Assembly (NCBI GenBank): GCA_947493455.1
Contig: CANLRB010000013.1
Span: 61,921-125,920 of the forward strand
DNA: 64,000 nucleotides
Source of the DNA: an uncultured Pseudoalteromonas sp.
Lineage (GTDB): Bacteria > Pseudomonadota > Gammaproteobacteria > Enterobacterales > Alteromonadaceae
Direction: 5' to 3'
Shown: positions 9,566-20,056 of the stretch, in pieces
Position numbering within the stretch: the stretch's first letter is position 1
Layout: each line of letters starts with the position of its first letter
Made by a program: the position numbers and the translations under genes
The notes under the pieces: generated by a model
What the model saw: only the letters and a program-made list of their open reading frames with translations
Told to the model about the DNA's origin: nothing
Databases searched by the model: none

Positions 9566-10024
9566 TTATAAAGTAGGGTCCATTAAATTGATATGATCAA
9601 ATGGGTGGCCAAGTGTAAATGCCATTTGAGTATTACTATGCGCTGTCAAATGTGACAGTCGTTGTTTTACTTCATAGAGATCGGGTTGGTGCCTGTTATT
9701 GACCCACCATAATACATGCTGAATTTCTGAGACGCCTTTTATACTTTTATTTATGTTGAGCAAAATATCATACAGATCGGCCTGTTTAAGTAGGTGGTTC
9801 AAATGTTCTAATTCAGTATAGGTGGCGCGAAAGCATATAAATTCGTTAGCGTTAAACAGTTCGCAATAAGAGTCTTGACAATGGTGTGTAATGGTTTGCC
9901 ACTGACAGTCACCATGCTGTTGAGACATGAACTCAAACTGGGTCAATATCTGAGCAAAAAATGTGCCCTTATAGTCATTATAAGGCATGTTCAATTCAAC
10001 GATAAAACAGGCTGCTAAGTGCAT
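9566..10024 (-). CDS. DUF3291 family protein (divergent N-terminal half)
   Basis: 152 residues. The C-terminal half has the DUF3291 hallmark order: VLWWVNNRHQPDLYEVKQRL, then a spacer, then MAFTLGHPFD. The start MHLAACFIVELN also matches the family's MHLAQLNIA-like opening. The middle is poorly conserved. DUF3291 proteins are predicted dimeric alpha-beta barrels related to ABM monooxygenases; no reaction is known. AAGGAGCA lies at a good distance before the ATG at 10024. It stands alone between the cyclase gene and the divergent glucosidase gene. Confidence 0.65.
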   Translation of the reverse strand: MHLAACFIVELNMPYNDYKGTFFAQILTQFEFMSQQHGDCQWQTITHHCQDSYCELFNANEFICFRATYTELEHLNHLLKQADLYDILLNINKSIKGVSEIQHVLWWVNNRHQPDLYEVKQRLSHLTAHSNTQMAFTLGHPFDHINLMDPTL

Positions 10025-10093
10025 ACAGTGCTCCTTAGTTTGTCAGCTGAACTAGTTAAAAGGGTTGTTTGAATTTTGTTCATGTAAGTTTAG

Positions 10094-12565
<2,472 letters not shown>

Positions 12566-12653
12566 AAAATACTTGTTCAGTTTTCGGTTGGCACCCATCG
12601 ATATGTTACTTTAGTCTACACAGTATGAAGTAGCGTAACTAAACGGCGATGCA

Positions 12654-13703
12654 ATGCAGATAACTGACCAAGTAAAAATAGATGAATACTATCAAGCTTT
12701 ATTAGATAAAAACCCGAGCTATAGTGGGGCGTTTTTTGTTGCCGTCAAAACGACCTCTATTTTTTGTATCGCAACGTGCCGCGCTCGCAAACCTAAAAAA
12801 AAGAATGTGGTTTTTTACTCGGGGTGCAAGGATGCACTTGATGCTGGGTTTCGTCCGTGCAAGGTGTGTAAGCCCACGGAGAATGCATTTGAAGCACCTG
12901 CTCAGGTACAGCAGGCGTTGGCGCTTGTTAGGCAAGATGAAAAAATGAAGGTGACGGATTATCAACTGAAGTGCCAAGGTATTCAGCCTGAGTTTGTGAG
13001 GCGTTGGTTCAACAAACACTATGGTATGACGTTCCAAGCGTATCAACGCATGTTTCGTATTAATAATGCATTTCAAGAGTTAAAAGCGGGAAAAAAGACC
13101 CTCGAAACTGCATATGATAATGGTTATGACTCACTAAGTGGTTTTAATTATACGTTTAAAAAAGCGACCGGAAAATCACCGCGCGAGTCAGACCGTAAAA
13201 ATGTCATCTTACTTGAGCGCATTACATCAAAACTTGGTCCGATGTTCGTTGCTGCGACGGAAAAGGGTGTATGTATGCTTGAGTTTGTTGATAGACGTAT
13301 GCTCGAAACTGAATTTCATGATTTACAAAAACGGCTCGATGCGACAATTTTAATTGGCGAGAATAAACACATTAAACAATTAAAAATGGAACTCGAAGAG
13401 TATTTCGAAGGTACTAGGCAAACGTTTACGGTGTCGCTCGACACGCCGGGTACAGAGTTTCAGCAGCAGGTATGGCAGCAATTACAAGCAATTCCGTATG
13501 GTCAATTGCGTAGTTATCAGCAACAAGCAGTCGCAATTAATAATGAAAAGGCTGTTCGCGCAGTGGCTAATGCTAATGGTATGAATCGAGTCGCGATTAT
13601 TATTCCTTGTCATCGCGTCATTGGCAAAGACGGTTCATTAACCGGTTATGGTGGCGGGTTAGAGCGTAAAGAGTGGTTGCTGCGTCATGAAGGCGCTATT
13701 TAG
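12654..13703 (+). CDS. ada: Ada: bifunctional methylphosphotriester/O6-methylguanine repair protein and transcription activator
   Basis: 349 residues with the full Ada order. Residues 1-75 are the zinc domain with Cys38, Cys42, Cys69 and Cys72; Cys38 is the methyl acceptor from phosphotriesters. Residues 80-185 are an AraC-type HTH (FVRRWFNKHYGMTFQAYQR, then SLSGFNYTFKKATGKSP). The C-terminal part is the methyltransferase domain with IIPCHRVIG (acceptor Cys319) and GYGGGLERKEWLL. Methylation of Cys38 turns the family member into an activator of alkylation-response genes and of itself. No alkB or alkA lies next to it. Its last 8 bases overlap the convergent TPR gene. Confidence 0.95.
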   Translation: MQITDQVKIDEYYQALLDKNPSYSGAFFVAVKTTSIFCIATCRARKPKKKNVVFYSGCKDALDAGFRPCKVCKPTENAFEAPAQVQQALALVRQDEKMKVTDYQLKCQGIQPEFVRRWFNKHYGMTFQAYQRMFRINNAFQELKAGKKTLETAYDNGYDSLSGFNYTFKKATGKSPRESDRKNVILLERITSKLGPMFVAATEKGVCMLEFVDRRMLETEFHDLQKRLDATILIGENKHIKQLKMELEEYFEGTRQTFTVSLDTPGTEFQQQVWQQLQAIPYGQLRSYQQQAVAINNEKAVRAVANANGMNRVAIIIPCHRVIGKDGSLTGYGGGLERKEWLLRHEGAI

Positions 13704-14634
13704 CCTTACAGTATTTGTTCTTAACTTCATGATAAGTTTTGTGGGCGATCGGTGGCAATAATGATTGCTTTACCGCACTGCAGTATTGTTTGGTGTATTG
13801 TGGTTTATTGAGTTTTTGAGTGAGTTCAATTAACCGTAAATAGTAGCGACTCATTAATTCAAAACTGCCATTTTTTTCTAGCAAAGTTACGGCATATTGG
13901 TAGGCGGTAAACGCTTGATCGTATTGTTGATTGAGGTTGTAGGTATAGGCCAAGTTACCGGCTGCAATTGCTAAGTAATGGGTGTTACCACTTTCTTTCG
14001 CCCAAAAAAAAGCATGTTGGCGATGTTGTTGTGATTTAATCAAATTACCAAGTTTGTCTTGGATATGTGCCATATTTGATTGAATTTCTAAATGCAAAAT
14101 CGGGTCTTGAATTCGTTTATACTTGTTGTGAATATTTTGCAGCAATGTATACGCACTGTGGGCATCGCCATATACGTATTCGAGGTTTGCAATTTCAACT
14201 TCTCTAATAGGTTTTGGAAATGCATCAACGGTTTTTTTCAACATTTCAATGGCTTTCAAGCCATAAGCTTTGCCTTCAGTGCGTCTGCCGACGGCGGATA
14301 ATGCTTTCGCACGGTAGTAATAGAGTTGGATTAAAAACGAATCAGGATTGTTTTCCAACTGTATTAACTGTTCGGTTTGCTGATCTAAGGTTGTGAATTT
14401 GTTCTGGTCATAGAGAAAATCAAGGTAGTAGCCCGCAACTTTATACCAGCGCATGGTTAACGGTTTTTCTTGACTCTTCGCGGCTAATATCTGCTTTTCG
14501 CATACTTTGATTGCGGTCTGTGTTTCGCAAATATCATTGTAATCACTAAAATACTCGGCGCTAAAACATGAGAATGCAAAAAATAGCACCGTCGCGAAAG
14601 CGACGTTTAGAAGTTGCATATTAATTTTTCTCAT
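13696..14634 (-). CDS. Exported TPR-repeat protein, copy 2
   Basis: About 312 residues starting MRKINMQLLNV, with a hydrophobic signal ending near FSCFSA. Behind it are tetratricopeptide-type helices, for example the segment NLAYTYNLNQQYDQAFTAYQYAVTLLEK. It is a clear paralogue of the gene upstream. Both share a mature start of the form (A/V)E(F/Y)FxD followed by a Cys, a central I(E)IANL.(H/Y)V(Y/F)GD motif and LGNL..(S/A).(Q/K)HR. The chosen start lies 14 bases inside the upstream copy; an ATG at 14655 is possible but gives a poorer signal. TPR proteins act as protein scaffolds; the partner is unknown. Confidence 0.75.
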   Translation of the reverse strand: MRKINMQLLNVAFATVLFFAFSCFSAEYFSDYNDICETQTAIKVCEKQILAAKSQEKPLTMRWYKVAGYYLDFLYDQNKFTTLDQQTEQLIQLENNPDSFLIQLYYYRAKALSAVGRRTEGKAYGLKAIEMLKKTVDAFPKPIREVEIANLEYVYGDAHSAYTLLQNIHNKYKRIQDPILHLEIQSNMAHIQDKLGNLIKSQQHRQHAFFWAKESGNTHYLAIAAGNLAYTYNLNQQYDQAFTAYQYAVTLLEKNGSFELMSRYYLRLIELTQKLNKPQYTKQYCSAVKQSLLPPIAHKTYHEVKNKYCKAK

Positions 14635-15544
14635 AGATTTTGCTGTAAGTATCATAAATGCCTATATGATAATGGCTTAAAAGACTAGGCTCAATCAAGT
14701 CATAATATTGTTTTGCGAGTTTTTCATTGGCAAGGCTAGTGGCAATTTCGACGAGTCGCACATAGGTTGCCGCCAACAGCCTTACATTTTTTGTTTTTTC
14801 TAAATAAGTAATCGTAAATTGATACGTTTCGAGTGCTTGTTGATATTGTTCGAGCAATTGATATGTGCGCGCTAAGTTGCCGGTTTCAATCGAGATTAAA
14901 TGTAGGTCATTTGACTTTAATGCCCAATTAGCGCTTTGTGTACGATGTTTTGCGGCTTGTTCTAAATTACCTAAGTTGTGCATTGCATGGCCCATATTGC
15001 TCTGCAGTTCAACATGAAATAGCGCATCCTTATGATTACTATGCGTAATCTGTAATTTATGCAACATGGCATACGCTTCTTTGCTATCACCAAAAACATG
15101 TTTTAAATTGGCTATTTCAATGCTCCGCATTGGATTTGGAAAGGCGTCTGCGATTTTTTCAAGGCTTGAAAATGCTTTGTCAGCATAGACTTTGGCCTGT
15201 TCACGTTGCTTGAAAAAAAGCAATGATTTAGCTTGGTAATAATAGAGCCGAGTTTGAAATAACGTTGGGTGGTTTTCTTTTTCTAAATAGTTACTTGTTA
15301 CATTCAATAACTTCTTAAATTCTTGATTATCGTAATAGTAATCCAAATAGTAGTTTGTGGTTTGATACCAAGCTAGTGAATATTGTATTTGTGCAGAACG
15401 TTTTTTATTGATGAGTTCAAGGCATTCATTGCCTTTAATTGCACCGCAAACCTCCGCATGATCGCCAAAAAACTCGACTGAAGAGGCGGCTGTGCTAATT
15501 GTAATAAGTAAGGTTAATAATATTAGACGGCTTATTTTTATCAT
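14621..15544 (-). CDS. Exported TPR-repeat protein, copy 1
   Basis: 307 residues with a signal peptide (IKISRLILLTLLITISTAASS) followed by VEFFGDHAEVC. Several TPR-like helix pairs follow, such as NMGHAMHNLGNLEQAAKHR and NLARTYQLLEQYQQALETYQ. It is the first gene of a tandem pair produced by duplication; its end overlaps the start of copy 2, so the two are co-translated. Such TPR-only exported proteins are often encoded beside signalling proteins in Alteromonadales, but none is adjacent here. Function unknown. Confidence 0.78.
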   Translation of the reverse strand: MIKISRLILLTLLITISTAASSVEFFGDHAEVCGAIKGNECLELINKKRSAQIQYSLAWYQTTNYYLDYYYDNQEFKKLLNVTSNYLEKENHPTLFQTRLYYYQAKSLLFFKQREQAKVYADKAFSSLEKIADAFPNPMRSIEIANLKHVFGDSKEAYAMLHKLQITHSNHKDALFHVELQSNMGHAMHNLGNLEQAAKHRTQSANWALKSNDLHLISIETGNLARTYQLLEQYQQALETYQFTITYLEKTKNVRLLAATYVRLVEIATSLANEKLAKQYYDLIEPSLLSHYHIGIYDTYSKIYEKN

Positions 15545-15665
15545 TATTATGAAACCGATTTATACTGCAAGTAGGTTGAGAGCCGACACTTTCAAAGGGA
15601 GGTCAAGGCCGCGATTTTCGCAATAATAGTACGATTAGTTCGTTAGGTAAACTATGTTTTTTGCA

Positions 15666-15693
15666 TAAAAAAGCCCTTAAAACTTTAAGGGCT
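15666..15693 (-). terminator. Terminator of srmB
   Basis: A perfect 10-base stem AGCCCTTAAA/TTTAAGGGCT with a two-base loop is followed on the minus strand by a T-run. It lies 10 bases past the srmB stop. Confidence 0.85.
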
Positions 15694-15702
15694 ACTAAGC
15701 GT

Positions 15703-16932
15703 TTATTTTTTCTTTGCTTTCTTTTTGGCTTTTTTCTTTGCCTTCATTTTTACAGGGTCTTTTTTCTTTTTCGCCGGTAGTTTTGCTTCTTTATGTTTAG
15801 GTTCAAGCCCTTCGATTACGCGGCGCTTTAATTTTTGCTCCGTGTAACGCTCTACTTTTGCGAGCATTTCTACTTCGTGCGCCTCAATAAATGATATCGC
15901 GGTGCCTTTTTTACCTGCGCGTCCTGTGCGACCGATACGATGCACGTAGACATCTGCGGTACGTGGCATATCGAAATTAATTACATGGCTTATATCAGCA
16001 ACATCAATGCCACGTGCGGCAACGTCGGTTGCAATGAGTACATTGGTTCGACCGCTTTCAAAGCTTCGCAGCGCGCTTAAGCGTTTATCTTGCTTCATTT
16101 CACCGCGTAACCAAGTTGTTTTAATTTCTTGGCTATAGAGTTCACCAACAAGTTGTTCTAAACGCTCGCGTGTTTTTACAAACACAATCGCTTTTGTAAC
16201 ATCTTCAGACTTTAATATATTGGTTAATAATTTAACTTTGTGATTACGGCTATCAGCTAAGTGAACCCATTGATGAATTTTACCTTTCTCTTTACGTGAT
16301 GGAGTGGCTTCGAGCAAAGCTGGGTCTTTTAAAATACGATCGGCAAATAACTCGACACTATCGCCTTCTAAGGTTGCAGAGAACAAGAAGCATTGCTTGC
16401 GGTTCTTCGCTTCATCACAAATACGTAGCATTTCTTTGCGAAAGCCCATATCAAGCATGCGGTCAGCTTCGTCGAGAATGAGTACTTCAACATCTTCTGC
16501 GTGAAAGTTTTCACCTTCTAGGTAATCCATTAATCGCCCCGGAGTCGCAATTAATATATCGTTATTTTTTTCGAATATCTCTTTGTGCGTGCCGTAGTTA
16601 ATACCACCTGTTACTACGCCTATTTTTAAGTGACTTTGATTTGCAAGCGCCACAGCTTGATCGTGAATTTGGTAGGCGAGCTCTCGCGTTGGCGTCATGA
16701 TAAGCACGCGCGCAAAGCCTGGGTTTTTGCGCGGGAAGTCGATGAGATATTGCATTGCACCTAATAAAAAAGCGGCTGTTTTACCGGTACCTGTAGGTGA
16801 ACTGGCAAGAATATCTCGTCCTTCCATTGCGGCCGGAATGGCGAGTTGTTGAATACTTGTCGGCTTTTCAAAACCAAGTTTATCGATCGAGTTTAATAGG
16901 GATTTATCGAGATCCAGTTCGGCAAAGTGCAT
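15703..16932 (-). CDS. srmB: DEAD-box RNA helicase SrmB
   Basis: 409 residues. The Q motif (GFEKPTSIQQLAIP), Walker A (SPTGTGKTAA, Lys51), PTRELA, TPGR, DEAD (154-157), SAT, and the C-terminal HRIGRTGRAG box are all present, so it is an active ATP-dependent helicase. SrmB acts early in assembly of the 50S ribosomal subunit. Its identity is backed by the divergent trmN gene, the same arrangement as in E. coli srmB/yfiC. The tail is a lysine-alanine run (repeated KAKKK blocks) that should bind RNA non-specifically. Confidence 0.93.
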   Translation of the reverse strand: MHFAELDLDKSLLNSIDKLGFEKPTSIQQLAIPAAMEGRDILASSPTGTGKTAAFLLGAMQYLIDFPRKNPGFARVLIMTPTRELAYQIHDQAVALANQSHLKIGVVTGGINYGTHKEIFEKNNDILIATPGRLMDYLEGENFHAEDVEVLILDEADRMLDMGFRKEMLRICDEAKNRKQCFLFSATLEGDSVELFADRILKDPALLEATPSRKEKGKIHQWVHLADSRNHKVKLLTNILKSEDVTKAIVFVKTRERLEQLVGELYSQEIKTTWLRGEMKQDKRLSALRSFESGRTNVLIATDVAARGIDVADISHVINFDMPRTADVYVHRIGRTGRAGKKGTAISFIEAHEVEMLAKVERYTEQKLKRRVIEGLEPKHKEAKLPAKKKKDPVKMKAKKKAKKKAKKK

Positions 16933-17006
16933 AAGGAGTTAAACAATTAGGAAAATTAACGTTATTATACACCGATTCTCTATTAACTTGCATATAGGTT
17001 TTTCTT

Positions 17007-17708
17007 TTGTCAGGTTTCACCTTTAAACAGTTTCATGTCGATCATGGGCAATGTGCCATGAAAGTCGGCACTGATGGCATTCTTTTGGGATGTTGGGCGA
17101 ATGTTTCAGATAAACGAAATGCGCTCGATATTGGTGCTGGAAGCGGTTTAATTTGTTTGATGTTGGCGCAGCGTATGGACAAATCAAGTGATGTAACTGG
17201 AGTTGAAATAGACCCTCAGGCTTTTGTTCAGGCACAGCAAAATATAAATGCGTCACCTTGGCGTAATGTGACTATCACTCGGCAAGATATTACTGACTAT
17301 TACCCAAACAAACAATTTGATTTGGTGGTGTCGAATCCGCCCTTTTTCGAGCGCAGTTTAACAAGCCCTAATGTCGAGAGAACGTTGGCTCGTCATACTG
17401 AAAGCCTATCATTCGAGTCTTTATGCTCAGTTGTAAATCGTGTAATGACACAAGACGGCGAATTCGCGTTAGTTTTACCGTTTACTGAAGCTGAAAGGTT
17501 TATTCTTGTGGCAAAACGCCAAGGTCTTTATCTATCTAGACAGACCATAGTTCGCAGCAAGCGGGATAAAGCACCGCTACGCAGTTTAATGACGTTTACG
17601 TTTACAATACAAGAAGTGGTACAAAGTACCCTTATTATTCATGCTGAAAGTGGCGACTACAGCGACGACTATAAGACGCTGTGTCGCGATTTTTATTTGA
17701 AGTTTTAG
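17007..17708 (+). CDS. trmN: tRNA1(Val) (adenine37-N6)-methyltransferase
   Basis: 233 residues, the YfiC/TrmN6 family, which methylates N6 of A37 in tRNA-Val using S-adenosylmethionine. The family opening GFTFKQFHVDHGQCAMKVGTDG is intact, followed by the SAM-binding loop LDIGAGSGLICLMLAQR and the N6-adenine catalytic motif SNPPFF. The start is TTG at 17007: an in-frame stop codon lies 12 bases upstream with no ATG or GTG between, and AGG lies 8 bases before it. It ends one base from the convergent fldB stop. Confidence 0.94.
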   Translation: MSGFTFKQFHVDHGQCAMKVGTDGILLGCWANVSDKRNALDIGAGSGLICLMLAQRMDKSSDVTGVEIDPQAFVQAQQNINASPWRNVTITRQDITDYYPNKQFDLVVSNPPFFERSLTSPNVERTLARHTESLSFESLCSVVNRVMTQDGEFALVLPFTEAERFILVAKRQGLYLSRQTIVRSKRDKAPLRSLMTFTFTIQEVVQSTLIIHAESGDYSDDYKTLCRDFYLKF

Positions 17709-17709
17709 C

Positions 17710-18231
17710 TTATAACGTTTGGGCGTACTCAACTAAAATCTGCTCGACCCAAGCGGCAATACGTTCATCGCTTTTGTCATACTGACTGTCTTCGTCCAGT
17801 GCAAGTCCAACAAAGTGTTGACCGTCGTCGGTCAGTGCTTTTGATGCTTCAAATTCATAGTCATCACTGTTGGGCCAGTAGCCTAAAAAGGTCACATTTT
17901 GTGGTGCAATTTTATCATGTAGCATGCCGAGCGCATCTTGAAACCACTGTCCGTAACCTTGCTGATCGCCCATGCCGAATAGAGCAATGGTTTTATTGGT
18001 TAAATTAACTTGCTCGATATCGTCCCAAATAGATTCCCAATCTTCTTGCAGCTCGCCAAAGTCCCAAGTTGATATGCCAAAAATGACAAAATCAAATTGC
18101 TCTGCATTTTTTAATGGCTCATCTTTAATATTGTGAAGCGAGATAATATCTGGCCCGATAATATCTCGCATTTTTTCTGCTGCCATTTCTGTATAGCAGG
18201 TTGTAGAGCCGTAAAATAATCCAATCTTCAT
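17710..18231 (-). CDS. fldB: Flavodoxin FldB
   Basis: 173 residues, long-chain flavodoxin. The FMN phosphate loop is seen at the N-terminus ([17 protein letters not shown]), and the isoalloxazine-flanking loops [12 protein letters not shown] and [13 protein letters not shown] follow. It is a low-potential electron carrier of the cytoplasm; FldB is the SoxRS-linked paralogue in E. coli. The position divergent to xerD is the same as in E. coli, which decides FldB over FldA. Confidence 0.92.
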   Translation of the reverse strand: MKIGLFYGSTTCYTEMAAEKMRDIIGPDIISLHNIKDEPLKNAEQFDFVIFGISTWDFGELQEDWESIWDDIEQVNLTNKTIALFGMGDQQGYGQWFQDALGMLHDKIAPQNVTFLGYWPNSDDYEFEASKALTDDGQHFVGLALDEDSQYDKSDERIAAWVEQILVEYAQTL

Positions 18232-18320
18232 GGTATTTATCAGTAAATAATAGCTTGCTATGATGGGGCAGTTTATCTTAACTTTTATCGTATTTATATA
18301 TACTCGCGAGGGATGTTGTT

Positions 18321-19208
18321 ATTTCGAACAATAATGCAGAACTAATTGAAGAATTTTTAGACGCTTTGTGGTTAGAGCAAGGGTTAAGTGAAAATACACT
18401 GGCTGCGTATCGAACAGATTTAGTCAAATTTAGCGCTTTTAAACCTGAGACTCACTTGTTTGATATAACCGAGCAAGATATCCAAAGCTATTTGGCATAT
18501 CGAATCGATAATAACTTTAAGGCACGGAGTACAGCGCGTCTGTTGAGTGCATTAAAACGCTTCTACCTATTTTATATTTCGCGGCAACGTATTGAATTGA
18601 ATCCTGTTGCAAATATTGGGCAACCTAAGCTCGGACAAAGTTTACCTAAGTCACTGTCAACAGCTGAGGTCGAGGCGTTATTGGATGCGCCTAATGTAGA
18701 AGATGCGATTGAATTGCGTGATAAAGCAATGCTTGAATTACTTTACGCAACCGGGTTGCGTGTCAGTGAGTTAGTTGGTCTGCGCATTGAGCAACTTAAT
18801 GTGCGCCAAGCCGTCGTATTTGTAAAAGGAAAAGGCAATAAAGAGCGATTAGTACCTATGGGGGAAGAGGCTTTGCATTGGATTGAGCTCTTTTTAAAAG
18901 TGGGTCGCCCGCAATTAGTAAAGCACGCAACTGATTTTATTTTTCCATCAAAACGCGGAACAGGCATGACACGCCAGACGTTTTGGCATAGGATAAAGCA
19001 TTATGCACTGATTGCGCAGATTGAGAGCGATTTATCGCCACACACATTGCGCCACGCATTTGCAACGCACTTGATTAATCATGGTGCCGATTTGCGTGTG
19101 GTACAGATGATGCTTGGACACAGTGATTTATCGACCACACAAATCTATACCCATGTTGCTAAAGAAAGGTTAAAATCTGTGCATCAACAGCATCATCCAC
19201 GGGCGTGA
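18321..19208 (+). CDS. xerD: Tyrosine recombinase XerD, apparent AUU start
   Basis: About 295 residues. XerD acts with XerC at dif to resolve chromosome dimers at the septum. The whole core is present: Arg in ATGLRVSELVGL, Lys in GKGNKERLVP, HTLRHAFATHL, GHSDLSTTQIYTH with the nucleophile Tyr, and the terminal HQQHHPRA. No ATG, GTG or TTG exists in frame between the upstream stop (18279) and a TTG at 18366. That TTG would remove the first 15 conserved residues (ELIEEFLDAL, matching E. coli). An ATT at 18321 lies 8 bases after a GAGGG ribosome-binding site (18308-18312) and restores normal length. It begins the xerD-dsbC-recJ block. Confidence 0.93.
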   Translation: MSNNNAELIEEFLDALWLEQGLSENTLAAYRTDLVKFSAFKPETHLFDITEQDIQSYLAYRIDNNFKARSTARLLSALKRFYLFYISRQRIELNPVANIGQPKLGQSLPKSLSTAEVEALLDAPNVEDAIELRDKAMLELLYATGLRVSELVGLRIEQLNVRQAVVFVKGKGNKERLVPMGEEALHWIELFLKVGRPQLVKHATDFIFPSKRGTGMTRQTFWHRIKHYALIAQIESDLSPHTLRHAFATHLINHGADLRVVQMMLGHSDLSTTQIYTHVAKERLKSVHQQHHPRA

Positions 19209-19267
19209 TGGAATTTTTATAGATGATGTCAGGTCATATAGATATGACATTTAAAGAAGAGACGAAA

Positions 19268-19996
19268 ATGAAAAAAATACTTTTTGCTGCAGCGTTAGTG
19301 AGCTGTGCATTTAATTTATCAGCAGCTGGCAGTGCAGTGGCAAAGGTGCAGGAACACCCAATCTCTGTTGAGTTAAAAAAGTTGGGCGTCAATGCAACAC
19401 AAATTAATCCTTCAGAAGTACCCGGTATGAACGAAGTTCTGACCGATAAAGGCGTGCTATATGTCAGTGATGACGGTCGCTTTTTATTGCAAGGTACGAT
19501 GATCGATATTAAAAACAAAACCAACTTAACCGAAGTGGCATTGGGTAAGCTACGTAAAGTAGGTATTGAACAGTTTGCTGACTCGATGATAGTGTATCCG
19601 GCAAAAGACGAAAAATACCGCATCACTGTATTTACGGATATTACCTGTGGCTATTGTCGTAAGTTACACCGTGAAATGGATGACTATCATGATGCGGGTA
19701 TCACGGTGCAATATTTAGCATTCCCTCGCGCAGGCGTACCAAGTGATGGTTATAACGATTTACAAAACATTTGGTGTGCAGCAGATGCGGCAGGCGCATT
19801 AACAAAAGCAAAAGCAGGTTCAAGTGTTGAGAAAGTAGCGGCGTGTGATGCGCCTGTGAAACAGCAATTTGAATTAGGGCAAAGTTTTGGTGTTTCAGGC
19901 ACACCAGCCATCATCTTCGAAGATGGCAGCATGATTCCAGGTTACCAACCTGCAGCAAAGATTAAAGAAATCTTAGACAGTAAAAAGAAAAGCTAA
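19268..19996 (+). CDS. dsbC: Thiol:disulfide interchange protein DsbC
   Basis: 242 residues with a cleavable signal (KKILFAAALVSCAFNLSAA). The N-terminal part is the DsbC dimerisation domain, and the C-terminal thioredoxin domain carries the CGYC active site (Cys127, Cys130) in FTDITCGYCRK. A cis-proline loop (GVSGTPAIIF) and a second Cys pair (WCAADA...ACD) match E. coli DsbC. It isomerises wrong disulfides in the periplasm and is kept reduced by DsbD. The start at 19268 is chosen over 19223 because it begins the signal peptide. Confidence 0.95.
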   Translation: MKKILFAAALVSCAFNLSAAGSAVAKVQEHPISVELKKLGVNATQINPSEVPGMNEVLTDKGVLYVSDDGRFLLQGTMIDIKNKTNLTEVALGKLRKVGIEQFADSMIVYPAKDEKYRITVFTDITCGYCRKLHREMDDYHDAGITVQYLAFPRAGVPSDGYNDLQNIWCAADAAGALTKAKAGSSVEKVAACDAPVKQQFELGQSFGVSGTPAIIFEDGSMIPGYQPAAKIKEILDSKKKS

Positions 19997-20012
19997 CGCT
20001 ATGTGTTAGTTT

Positions 20013-20039
20013 AAAAAAAGGCCTATAAGGCCTTTTTTT
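20013..20039 (+). terminator. Terminator between dsbC and recJ
   Basis: AAAAAAAGGCCT / AGGCCTTTTTTT arms close around a three-base loop, directly after dsbC. recJ starts 18 bases later, so recJ probably depends on readthrough or its own promoter. Confidence 0.8.
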
Positions 20040-20056
20040 ATTGAATTAGAGAAATT

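Noticed and set aside
15715-15780. Lysine-rich tail of srmB as a possible frameshift or repeat artefact
   Set aside because: Basic tails are common in DEAD-box helicases and the frame closes normally before a good terminator.
18313-18345. ATG-initiated 10-codon frame overlapping the xerD start
   Set aside because: Too short and not in the xerD frame; recorded only as the alternative explanation for the xerD start.
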